Shown piece by piece: positions 14,459 to 25,803 of a stretch of 64,000 nt of DNA. The number at the start of each line of letters is the position of its first letter. The first letter of the stretch is position 1. The position numbers were made by a program, and so were the translations under genes. The stretch is taken from contig NC_133526.1 in the NCBI RefSeq assembly GCF_048544455.1, positions 9,502,001 through 9,566,000 on the forward strand, in the 5' to 3' direction. The notes beneath the pieces were generated by a model. It was given only the letters and a program-made list of their open reading frames with translations, was not told the DNA's origin and ran no database searches. Source of the DNA: Silene latifolia (Eukaryota > Streptophyta > Magnoliopsida > Caryophyllales > Caryophyllaceae).

Positions 14459-16428
14459 TGATGAGTAGTATTTTGATATCTTTTACCCCGCATTTATATC
14501 TTATTCCGACTCGATTTTGTGTGCTCTAATCGTTAAATAACTCATTTATTAGTTTAATTAGTATTTAATAATTTAATTCTATTTATCGCGAATAAATGTA
14601 TATATTTGTCGGAATTTGATTATTGCTTTCGTTATTAAATCCTATAGGTACCAAAATGAGAGAGACGGAAATTGAGAATGAAGACGGAAATGAGACGAGT
14701 CAAGCAAGACGATAATCAAGTGAATGAGACGGGTTGAGACGAAATCAAATTGAAAAGGTTGGACTGGGAATACGTCATTAAAGCAAAAGTCAAAGCTTGC
14801 CATTTGACTTTCCAAAGTCAATGTCGTCCCTGTTGCTACTTCATCTTCATCATCAACAAGCTCAAACTCCATCGTCATACAAATCACCACAAACCCGTAC
14901 CATTCTACATTTAATCACCTCCTCAATCAAACGAGCTGAATCATCTTCTGCATTTCACCACCGCGACTCGATCCTTTTCGTCTATCATCGGCCTTTTCAC
15001 CATTATCAATCCAACCACCACTCACCTCCATTCCTCACCACATCCGTCATCAAAGCAGCAGCTCAACCCAGACCTGCAACACCGCTGCACACCACCATCA
15101 AGCTTCATCACCATTTTTTGACATCACCATTGCTGATTCACCATCCCCTGCAACAATTCGACAATCATCAACACAAACGACCCACATCCTCAGTCACTGA
15201 TGACCGGGTTTTGCCGTCACTTCCGGTACCAAAAACTATTTATAAAGAACCAAATAAAAGTAGTATTTATTCGGGTGTCGAACACAAAGATGGCGAGGGT
15301 TAGATACTTGGTTTGTTTAAGTCTTTAGTTTAGTCAAACAAAAACAAAGTTGATTAATTATAAACTAAGATAAAACAAGGTATAAAATTTAAACTAAATG
15401 AAATTGCTTTTAATTAATAAGGGAAGGCTAAGGTCTTTGGGTTCACAAAGGGCAATTAGGGGGAGAAACAAGGTCTAACAAGAGAAGGGTAATAATAGTG
15501 GTCAAGGGTTTAAGACTAATTTCTTAGTCACCTTAAGCTCCTCAATAAGTTGTCACTTGATCGAGATTAACTAGCTACAAATAAAGCATAAAGACTACCC
15601 AATAGCATGAGCACCAAGACGGATCGAATGCATCAAAGAGATGTTCTAACTTTCATTAAAACTCATCGATAAGCACTTCTAAAACTATCTAATAGCACAA
15701 TGCACCAAGGTAAGCCAAACATGTTAATGAGATGTCCAATTTTCATTGAGGCATTTCCACAAACACTTCAAATGCATTAAGAGTAGAAACCACATAATCA
15801 CCCAATTCAAAAGGTTAACAACCCAAATTCATCCCCTTAATTACCCAAATTCCCCCTAGACCCTAGATAAGACTACTCACACATGTTCATGGGTGAGAAT
15901 TCAACAATAAATTGCAACAAAACACAAGTAAACATTGTAAACATGATAAAGATTACTACTTTAGATGAATTGTGATAAAACAACATAAGAAATGTAAACT
16001 AATGAAAGTAATGTAAACAAAAGATGAGAATTGTACCAACAAAGAGGAAAGTAGCAAGCTTGGATAATAATGGAAGAATGAATTTCTTCAAATCTTCAAA
16101 ATACAACCCAAAATACTAATTGTAAACTATTGAGAATGAAGAACTTGCATAAACAAAGGAAGATTTAAACTAATAATTAAAGAAAGATTACAACTTTTTA
16201 TTGAATGAAAAATGAGAAAGGAAATATTAGGGTTCTACAATATTGAGAGAGAATGATGAACTAATCTAATTTTCTATCTAATGTAAGGTAGTGTAGACTA
16301 ATGTGGTGTGTGTGTTCTCCTTTTTATACTACTACTAGTCTAATGATCGAATAATAGTAGTCGTATAGTATAATACTAATAATTCTAATACTAATACTAA
16401 TAATAATAATAATTATTAATATTAATAA

Positions 16429-17207
16429 GAGTAAATTACAAATTACTCCCTTTTAAGTTTCACTTTTCGAAACTTACTCCCTTATAAGTTTTTTTTTTAA
16501 AATTACTCCCTTAAGTTGACCTCAGACCAAAAGTTGCTATCAAGCTAGTTCTCAGGTGAAAAATTAAGTAAAGAGACGAAATTGCCCTCTGAAAAATTAC
16601 CCACTTCATTCTCTTCCATCTCCTAGATCCACCTTACTACCACCACACCACCGCACAACCTCCACCACCGTCATCCGACGACTATCCCAACCAGCCCACC
16701 GTAAGTCGACATAAATTCAAAACGCTAGATGTACCAAAAACGACGCCCAAATTCAGTAAGCTAATATCTCCGGCGAGTTGTCGGCAAAATTAAAGGCCGA
16801 AACTGGTTTCGCCAATATTTTTTGTCGTTGAATCGCCGAGGACGTCGCTCTCCGGTGGTCGTTATCGGCAAAAAAACGCAAATGGGGGCAAGAAAGAATA
16901 GATAAAGGCGGATGGTAAGGTTCTCATGAGGGAGGAGAAGGGCGGGTGGTGGGGTGTCGGAGAGCAAGGATAAGGTGGCGGCTGGTCTGAGGTGATTTAA
17001 CATAACATAGGGTGAAGGGCATTTTCATCATGAATCTAAAAAAATGGAGGGAAAATTCAAAATGAGACGGAAATACACCCCAAAGTTCGAAAATGGTAGC
17101 AACTTTTGGTCTGAGGTCAACTTAAGGGAGTAATTTCAAAAAAAAAACTTATAAGGGAGTAAGTTTAGAAAAGTGAAACTTAAAAGGGAGTAATTTATAA
17201 TTTACTC
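16429..17207. mobile_element. Mutator-like (MULE) foldback element, 779 bp
   Basis: Terminal inverted repeats are about 110 bp long (ends GAGTAAATTA / TAATTTACTC). They are flanked by the perfect 9-bp duplication TATTAATAA (16420-16428 and 17208-17216), as expected for MULEs. The interior is GC-rich, CCACCACC on the left and GGTGGTGG on the right, with no transposase. It is nested in the solo LTR. Confidence -1.
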
Positions 17208-17831
17208 TATTAATAACCCATGACCCCATCACAAAAGAAAGACACGACTCTCCAACCATTCAAAAGGGAAAGGGGATTAAGTTTACACAGAAACGACTAA
17301 TCAGAACAAAAAGGCAAAACAATGGACTAATACGCGGCTTTGTCCTCCCAGACGGTCCACCGTCCGCCGGTGATAGCACCGGCTGGGAGTTCTCTGGAAA
17401 GTTGAGTTGAATTTTGATGTATTCCCAGCCGGGATGGGGAACGGCAGACGGGTAGCCGGCTGGGAGAACAATTTGTGCTTGTTGTGCGTTGGGAGCCGGG
17501 TAGCCGGCCGCCGGTGAGGGACCGTCTGGGAGTTCGTTTGTTATGAAAATGGAGATGCGGGATTGTTTGTTATCGCTGCTGCTAAATGTCGCAAATGGAG
17601 TTGTTGATTGATGAGGATGGCGGTTGCCGTGCTGCTGCTGGCGGCTGGTTGTTGGTGGTGAAAGTATGAATTGTTGATGGTGAATTGAACTGATGGTGAC
17701 GAGCTGCTGCTGCGGCTGTTTAGATTTGATTGAGTGGTGATATTGTCTGAGGTTGGTGATGAGACGGATTGATGGAGGTGAAGGAGGTTGTTGATGGTGA
17801 TGGAGGAATTGTTGATGGGAATGATGAATTG

Positions 17832-18130
17832 CAGGGCCGTCTTTGGACCCGTGCGGGCCGTGCGGCTGCACAGGGCCCCCAATTTTTTGGGTCAGAAATC
17901 AAAGTAAAAGAAAGAATAAATAAATGCAGTACACTAAATATTCAATAAAGGATAGTGTCTTGGTGGTTAGTAATTGAGTTTTTATACATAAGGTCTCAGG
18001 TTCAAGGCTTGGTAGCTACATATATGGACTTTTTTATCCTTCTTTTTTAAGATTCTATTTCTTAAAATGTTATATAGGGCCCCATATCTAGATTTCGCAC
18101 TGGGGCCCCCAAAACCCCGAGACGACCCTG
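17832..18130. mobile_element. hAT-type MITE, 299 bp
   Basis: Inverted ends CAGGGCCGTCT / AGACGACCCTG are flanked by the perfect 8-bp duplication ATGAATTG (17824-17831 and 18131-18138). GGGCCCC blocks lie subterminally on both sides. It is nested in the solo LTR. Confidence -1.
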
Positions 18131-19509
18131 ATGAATTGGACTCGGGTTTGGCCCGAGTTCTCGTGTGGTGGGCGAAAATGGTGATGGACTGGTGTATTAA
18201 TGGCGATGGTGAAGACGATGAGATGATGATGATGCGAAAATGGAGGGAGTTGCAGCTGATGTTGGTGAACTGACTCAGGTTTTAATTCCGAGTTCAGAAT
18301 TGAATTGGGTTGCGTGGTTTGATTTGATGACGGAAATTGGAGCTCGATTCTAGGCAGCTATGGTGATGGATGATGGTGAAATGGGAGTTGGATTATGGTT
18401 GGCGAGTAGAATTGTTGATGGAGCAGCTTGATGATGGTTTAATGGTGAATGTGAATGTTTGCAGGTGAATGAAGGGGGTGATGAAGGACGATGGTGATGG
18501 CCAACTGTTAAGTCAATGGTTGACTTTTCATTTTGGTCTTCATTTGATCCGCTTTTGCTCTTTGACCCGTCTCGATTTGGTCTCGTTTTACTTACTCGAA
18601 TTTCCGCTTTATTATGCCACCCCGCCTACCAAATATAAATGATAAAATAAGATTAATACTAATATTATAAAAATCCGAGTAATTATTAAACATGACTAAT
18701 ACGATTAAACATTATAAATTAGTAAAATTAAAGTAATATGATTATTATAATAATAAAAATACGACTAATTATTAAATATGACTAGATGACTAATTATTAT
18801 AAATTAGTAAATTAAATGAGCTATTAAACAATCAAGCACACAAAATCGAGTTGAATAAGAGTAAAAGTATGGGTAAAATACGACTAAAATGCTACTTATC
18901 AGTCACCATCAACCCGCAAAAACCTGCACTCCGTCTTCCCGTCTACATCACCATTATCAACCATGCCCAGACCTCCAACCACCTACATCACCATTTCAAT
19001 CGCCATTTCAATCCCAAGCACCTCCACCATCATAATTCACCTCCATTGTCATTGACCGTCCTCCTCCTTTCACATTCAACCACCAAACCGACATCAACCA
19101 CCATAAATTTCCTCTGTTTCAACCACACATCACCATCAATTCAATCAACCCAATTCTCGTTCTGTGTCGGTACCCCGGCAGCCGCCCTCCAACCGGCATG
19201 GGAATACATCATAGTTTGATCCAATTAAAAGAAGACCTCGCTGCCGGTCTGGTCACCGGTAGTCGACAAGCTGGCACACAATTTCCCCCTCTTCGAATTT
19301 CGCGCAGAATGGCCCTCTACCGGTTGCCTGGCAGCCGACCAACCGGCATGCAACACAAGACATTCGATTCTTTCCCTTTCTTTAATGGACTTGCTACCGC
19401 TGCCCCTAACGGCGGCCGATTGACCGGCATGCCACCCCTGCTCTGTCTTTTGGTTTGTTTCAAGTGTGTCGATAGTTTTGATTTTTTTTATTTAGTTATG
19501 TCTATTTGA

Positions 19510-19695
19510 TATGAAAAATTCTTAGATACACTCGGTGCACCACATCACCGTACACCCTAGCCAATAAGAATATTAGAATTACCCACATTTTCCATAAATA
19601 ACAAAGCAAAATCTAAGTGGAATATGATTAAAGGTTTATCATTGGCTAGGGTGTACGATAATCTTGTACACCGGGTGTACCCAATAATTTTTCAT
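19510..19695. mobile_element. Foldback MITE, ~185 bp
   Basis: The two halves pair over ~60 bp: GAAAAATTCTTAGATACAC at the left against the complement of GTGTACCCAATAATTTTTC at the right, and GTACACCCTAGCCAAT against ATTGGCTAGGGTGTAC. The target duplication is unclear. It is nested in the 3' LTR. Confidence -1.
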
Positions 19696-19730
19696 TTGGT
19701 ATTTGGGGATTATGACTATTAGGAAGGGGT

Positions 19731-19753
19731 ATATTATTATTATTATTATTATT

Positions 19754-19828
<75 letters not shown>

Positions 19829-19830
19829 AT
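19731..19830. repeat. (ATT)n(GTT)n(ATT)n microsatellite
   Basis: About 24 GTT units are bordered by ATT units inside the LTR. Confidence -1.
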
Positions 19831-21053
19831 TATTATTGGTATTAGTATTATTGGTATTAGTATTATTATTAATAGGATTATTAGTAGATTAGTAATTAGA
19901 ACACTCCTCCTATATAAGAAATACTACTACCACTTTAAGACAACACATTAGACTAGTTAGTTCATTCTCTCTCAATAGTTTAGAACCTTAGATTTGTTTT
20001 CCTCTACTCAAGTTGTAGTCTTACTCAAAAATTAATGTAATTGCTCTTTAATTTATCCAAGTTCTTTATTTTTCTCAATAGTATACATTTTAATATTTGG
20101 GTTGTAATTTGGAGAAATAAGAAATTTATCTTCCATTATTATCCAAGCTTGTTCATTTCCTCTTAGTTGGTATATTTCTCATCTTTTGTTTATATTTGCT
20201 TCATTAGTTTACATATTTTATGCCGGTTAATTGTTATTCACTCAAAGTTACAATCTTTATCATATTTACCATGCTTGTTTGTATTTTGTTGGAAATTGTT
20301 GGTAATTTCTCATCCATGAATATGTGTGAGTAGTCTCATCTAGAGTTTAGAGGGATCTTGGGTCATTAATGGGGGTAAAATTGGGTTATTAACATTTGGA
20401 ATTGGGTGATTACTTGGTATTTATTTTCATGCATATGAAGTGCTCGATGAAATGTTTGAACGAAAGTTTGAGTCTTTCATTAGCATGTTTAACTTATCTT
20501 GGTGCATTATGCTATTGGATGGTCTTTATGCTATGATTAGTAGATCGATCGGTCTTGTTCTCATTCATATTAAGTGTTCGTAGAATCGTTTGAATGAAAG
20601 TTTGAACCTTCTTTGACATATTTGACTTGTCTTGGTGCTTATGCTATTGGAATATCTATATGCCATGTTAGTGTTGAGTTCATCTTAATTAAGTGACAAC
20701 TTGTTAATGAACTTAAGGTGACTAGGAAATTAGTCTTAATTCCTTGACCATTGTCATCACCCATATCTTGTTTTAATCTTGTTTTATGCCCTCCTACCCA
20801 AGTGAATCCGAAGACTCTAGTTCTCCCATGAATTGAATACAACTCCATTCATTTAGTTTAATTTTATTTCTTATTTGCATCTTAGTTTACAACTAATCAA
20901 ACCTCCTTCGTTTATTAGGCTAAACTAAAGACTTTAACAAACCAAGTATCTAACCCCCGCCATCTTTGTGTCCGACCCCGAATAAATACTACTTTTAATT
21001 GGGCTTTATAAATTGTTTTTGGTACCGGAAGTGACGGCAAAAACCGGTCATCA

Positions 21054-21319
21054 ACATGTTTTTTATTACAAAAGTTCAATTAAAATGTCAATATTGATTA
21101 TAAATTATGAAATTTTGATGTAAATTTGTAAGGGTTACATAAATTAAATTAATTTATAGAAAAATGAATTAAATCTATAAATTAAGACAATTACGTGGCA
21201 ATGAGTTTTGATGCTCACATTTACGTGGCATTTACGTGGCATTTTTGGATCCTACGTGGCATTGTCTACGTGACGTTTATTAGTCATTTTAGGGTAGCCT
21301 TTTAATTATATTTTATAGA
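21054..21319 (-). mobile_element. 5' end of a truncated Helitron
   Basis: On the minus strand it begins A|TCTATAAAATATAATTAAA, followed by GCCACGTAGGATCC-type words, a Helitron 5' terminus. The retrotransposon LTR ends abruptly at 21053, so the LTR element inserted into this Helitron or replaced its 3' part. The same 5' sequence occurs in the opposite orientation at 23412, making an inverted pair. Confidence -1.
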
Positions 21320-21325
21320 TCTTGT

Positions 21326-22610
21326 TGTTGGAATAAGTGTCCTCCGACAATAATGCGATCACAACTGTCGATCATAATGATCACATGTTTAAATCTCATT
21401 TTAAGAATACATGTGGGATGTAATATTTTACAGTCAACTGGTCCACACATATCGGTAATGATTGGCTGACTAGAGTTTGACATTACTGTCGTGCGACGGT
21501 GGTGATCAGTTGATCCCCTTAGGTCATACCTATAGGGAAATACTCTTAATTGATTATTTAATTAATCGTATGCCGATACGAGTTAATTAAATTGCTTAAA
21601 TTTGACGGATGATTTTGTGAGTAAAGTTAACGTGTCTTATTGTAATTCGATTAAATTAGATACGGTCTAAGTAATCGAATTGTTTTATTACTTAGAATAA
21701 AATTATTGTTTACGAAACAATTGAAATTGAATGAATAATTTATTATAAATACAAGACGTTGTAATTTATAATTTGATAAACCGTTTTGGTACAAGTAATT
21801 ACGAATTACTAGTCGATTTTGTATATGACATATTTTATGAGTATGTTGATTTTTAATATGTTAAAAATACATTACAATTTCACATGTCAAGTAACATGTC
21901 ACATATGTCACAATTGACAAATGTCAAAATAAAATGGATTCTCCATTTTATGTATGTACCGAAAATAAGGGTGGGAGGATAGAGTTTATATTGTGTTGTT
22001 TTTATTTAAATGGAAACACAATGATAACAACCATACTCTTACCTTGCATGTCTAGTTTATCTTGAGAAGAACACAAGCTCATGCATTGGCTTCTAGTTCT
22101 CCCACCCCAACCGGTTTTTTCCACTAAGAAATGTCAATGGTTTTTTCTATTATTATTCACTACTTCACTTAATATTTTTCTAGTGGTAGAAAATACATTC
22201 TCTCTATAATTTGTGGAAAAACTTAGAGAAATAAAACCTCACAAAATACTCCCTCTTGGACCGAAATATTCAAGAGCAAATACAAATTATTTTTTTGTGT
22301 CAAATTTTAAGAAAGAATAATATTATTACTAGTTCATAATAATATTGGTTATTAAGGGTATTCCTTGGGTATGTGCTTTTTGGAGAGGTTCTAATTTGAA
22401 CCTTTGTTCATCCATTGTTGGAAAGTTCAAGAATTAACAAGAAGGAGATCTTGTTGGTGCCCAAATATCTGAAACACAAATGTAAGAAGTGACGATTTCT
22501 TCTCTACTTTGTTTTATGTTTGCATGCATAAGATCTTGTATTTATTTTATGACTAAATAAATTAATTCATATATGAATATGTAAACTTATGAGATTAATG
22601 AATCCTAACA
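21326..22610 (+). mobile_element. Solo LTR, Ty1/copia-type, 1285 bp
   Basis: It begins TGTTGGAATAAGTGTCCTCC and ends AATCCTAACA, with the perfect 5-bp target duplication CTTGT (21321-21325 and 22611-22615). Terminal TGTTGGA/TCCTAACA and its length fit a long copia LTR, although lineage is inferred only from the ends. No internal region remains. It landed directly beside the 5' end of the Helitron at 21319. Confidence -1.
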
Positions 22611-22615
22611 CTTGT

Positions 22616-23411
22616 AACTTCAGTAGAGTAGTTAACCAAGCACCCAACGATTATGGGATCCTCCATTAAACCTTTGTTTGAATCAAACCCAAAGTCGAAA
22701 ACCAACGTCAGAACAACACAATTGAAACTAAACCAAATTCAGTAATGGATATAAATCACAACCCGAAACCCAATTCAGTAATCAATGATCGAGGCCAAAG
22801 AATCCCGAACCCAAAATTCAAATTAGAACTCAAAACCTAAACCCAAAACCTGAAACCGACAAGAAACTCCAAAACCAAAATCCCAACCCAAATTACCCCA
22901 ACTCAGATCCCGAACATAATACAAATTGGTAACCAAAAATCCAGTGCAAAATCCAAATCCAAACCCAGAGAGAGATGAAACCCTAACACGAACTTAAAAA
23001 CCAAAACCAAATCAGAAACTTGAAACCCAAAACCCACTTAAAAACATCATGCATAATACAAATTATTTTAATAAAATTCAAGAAACCGTCAACAAAACCC
23101 AAAAAAGGAAACTCATACAACCCACAATTTGGAAATCCATGCTACTTAAAACACCATGCAATACGGATAATTTCAATGAAATTCAAGAAACCCACAACTT
23201 AAATCATGCATAATACGGATAATTTCAATGAAATGCAAGAAACCCACAATTTAAATCATGCATAATACGAATAATTTCAATGAAATTCAAGAAACCCACA
23301 ATTTAAATCATGAATAATACGAATAATTCCAATGAAATTCAAGAAACCCACAATTTAAATCATGCATAATACGGATAATTTCAATGAAATTCAAGAAATC
23401 CACACCTTAAA
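22616..23411. repeat. Host DNA with a 52-bp tandem repeat
   Basis: An 'AACCCAAA/CCAAAACC' low-complexity stretch (22680-23030) is followed by a tandem array. In it CATGCATAATACGGATAA-type units recur with a 52-bp period (starts 23205, 23257, 23309, 23361). The array stops at 23411 where a Helitron begins and resumes at 31773. No gene recognised. Confidence -1.
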
Positions 23412-23720
23412 TCTATAAAATATAATTAAAAGGCTACCCTAAAATGATTAATAAACGCCACGTAGACAAAACCACGTAGGATCCAAAAAAGCCACGAAAA
23501 TGCCACGTAAATGTGAGCATCAAAACTCATTGCCACGTAATTGTCTTATTTTATAGATTTAATTCATTTTTCTATAAATTAATTTAATTTATGTAACCCT
23601 TACAAATTTACATCAATTTCATAATTTATAATCAATATTGACATTTTAATTGAACTTTTGTAATAAAAATATGTTAATAAATGTCATAATTTATAATTAA
23701 AATTGACATTTTAATTGAAA

Positions 23721-25196
23721 CTAGTTTTGTGACCCGTGCAATGCACGGGTTTTATCAAGATGCTTCCTTAAAACTTTGTTTTGATACGAAAATTTAATGA
23801 AGGGGAAAGAAAATGTAGACCAATTTTTTTTTCAACTATAAATAAAAGATTTAAAGATAAAATGTAAAATGGGTGACACATGTTGTGAAATAATCCATGT
23901 TGTGGTAAGATTTAAAATAAGGAAGAATTTAATTTGAGAAGTGGATAGTTAATATAGAGTATAATCCTTCTTAAAACTTATTCATGCATATGTTTGTTCA
24001 AAGTGGGTTGCGAAGTCGAAATGTATTTTTTTGTCAGTAAGTCGACATGTACTTAATGTGATGACATTATAAACAAAGAAGGAACACATAGATTATTTAT
24101 TTACGTGGAAATTCTTATGTTAATGACAAAATATGCAAACTTAAATTCATTTTGGTGGACTATCTTGTGAATTTGAGTTGTATTACAGTTATAATTTACA
24201 TAACATTCTAAACATGATGATGTAACTTGTTGCCTCAAGTCATATGCATAATCATTTTTCATTGTATTTAATTACTTTGTAGGGTAACAACCGAATATTC
24301 TACATCACGTTTCAAACCAAACAATTGTTGTGACTAATTACATACTGCAAATTTGTCGGAATCTTGAAATAGGATGAATTTTTCTTAGCAATATAAATCA
24401 AACTACTTAATGAATGCACAACATCTTCCATATTGGCTTGTTCAATTACATAATCTATGCGTACTACCTGCATGTCAACAAAAAAATACATGTAAACAAA
24501 TTAATCACCTTATAAGCAGATTACAAATACTAATCATGTGATTTAAAGATTAGCAAGGAAGGAACCAGAGCTGGTTATTTGACTTCATAACTATGAAGTT
24601 GAACTTTTTTATTTTACGCAGAACTTAAATATTAATTTTTTAAATTTGTAGTTTTATACTATGAAAACTATCAACAATCAGGAGAAATAAACCTGCAAAC
24701 AAACTAAAAAGTTTAAACTTTAGTAGCAATGTAGCGCCTTTGAGATCCAAAATTTATATGAAATTGAACTATTGATTTTCAAAGCACAATAAAACGGAGG
24801 CGAATGAAATGTTTGTCTTCATTGTACATTTCATATGACCCATGGAGAATTAAGGATGAGTTATATAAAATTTGTTTTGACTTTAGAGTTACAATATTGA
24901 TTTTGTATTTGCTTTGTTCTCTTATTTCTCTATGAGAGAGTATTTATACAAACTGAGCAACTGAAGAGTCACCACTAATGTACTTAATTATGCAAATTTA
25001 TTGTATCATAATTTCACTAATAAACTTAATTATGATAATTCATTGTGTCATAATTTATACATACCAACTCCTAGTCTCTTACTACTCCTAATAAAATGCA
25101 AAGAAAATAACATAAAATGAGGCACTTAAAATTGCTTAACATGACACACGTCAAATAATAAACTACTCATCTTGCCTTTTTATTATATTGTATAGA
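23721..25196 (-). mobile_element. Non-autonomous Helitron, 1476 bp
   Basis: On the minus strand it runs from A|TCTATACAATATAATAAA at 25196 to ACAAAACTAG|T at 23721. The 3' hairpin CCCGTGCATTGCACGGG lies just before the terminus. Insertion is at A/T. It has no ORF of note and interrupts the outer Helitron. Confidence -1.
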
Positions 25197-25467
25197 TACT
25201 AATAGTCAAGTCATTTATCATACTAAAATTCGAAACAATAATTAATTTGGAATAAATTTTAAAGAATAATTAAACAATAAAAGTGGAATGGAGAAGATCT
25301 CATTTAAATTCACCATGAACACAAAATTATAAATATAATTATTTTAGTTTTACTTACTAAATATATTGCTAAACAATGCAATTTTTTTTCTACAAAACGT
25401 TATCCTTTACGTGAAATAATTTCATGAACTAAATGTATGGTATTACTACCCTTTTAAAATTCTATTA

Positions 25468-25803
25468 TCTATAAAATATAATTAAAAGGTTACCCTAAAA
25501 TGACAAATAAACGCCACCTAGACAAAGCCACGTAGGATCCAAAAAGCCACCTAGATTAAATTTTAATGTGACGTGGCATATTTAAATGTGATGTTACATA
25601 TTTTAAATGTGACATTGCGAATTAATGTGACATGGATTATCAATTTATTATTACATGACGTTAATTTAAATCATTTATCTATAAATTAATTTAATTCACT
25701 TATATCTATAATATTAAGGGATATTGTCATTATTCTTAAATTAATTTTTTATATTAAATATATTGTCTTCCAAAATTTATATAACCTTTACAAATCTATA
25801 CAA
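25468..25803 (+). mobile_element. Helitron 5' segment, interrupted
   Basis: It begins A|TCTATAAAATATAATTAAA and carries the same CCACGTAGGATCC words as the 23412 end. The sequence resumes after 28948 (TTTTGGTAATAAAACATG), showing that the Helitron at 25804-28948 inserted into it. Its own 3' end is not resolved. Confidence -1.

Larger units (their letters stand above)
15198..18901 (-). mobile_element. Solo LTR, same family, inverted inside the 3' LTR
   Basis: On the minus strand it runs TGATAAGTAG...CCGGTCATCA. It is flanked by the 5-bp target duplication GTCAC (15193-15197 and 18902-18906). Its ends and internal order (U3 CAT-rich block, CCGGC cluster 17340-17520, TATAAAAAGG at ~16320, then U5) are homologous to the interrupted host LTR but inverted. 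Subtracting two nested MITEs leaves ~2.6 kb, close to the host LTR. No internal region remains, so it formed by LTR-LTR recombination after insertion. Confidence -1.
14459..21053 (+). mobile_element. 3' LTR of a Tat-like retrotransposon, split by an inverted solo LTR
   Basis: It begins TGATGAGTAG right after the polypurine tract and ends CCGGTCATCA at 21053. Removing the solo LTR inserted at 15198-18901 joins 14459-15197 to 18907-21053, about 2.9 kb. The rejoined LTR has a CAT/CCACC-rich U3, scattered CCGGC motifs (19165-19440) and a TATA-like CTATATAAG at ~19909. Its U5 ends with a block about the 'CCATCTTTGTGTCCGACC' motif. It also holds a small foldback MITE (19510-19695) and an ATT/GTT microsatellite. 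The matching 5' LTR was not found. Confidence -1.

Noticed and set aside
14797..15303. 168-codon His/Pro/Ser-rich frame, and similar frames at 17260-17871 and 18851-19219
   Set aside because: They are translations of the CAT/CCACC-rich U3 of the LTRs, and they cross LTR boundaries or insertions.
19703..19951. 82-codon poly-Val frame
   Set aside because: Produced by the GTT/ATT microsatellite.
23205..23411. CRISPR-like regular 52-bp repeats
   Set aside because: The whole unit repeats without unique spacers. It is a plant minisatellite.
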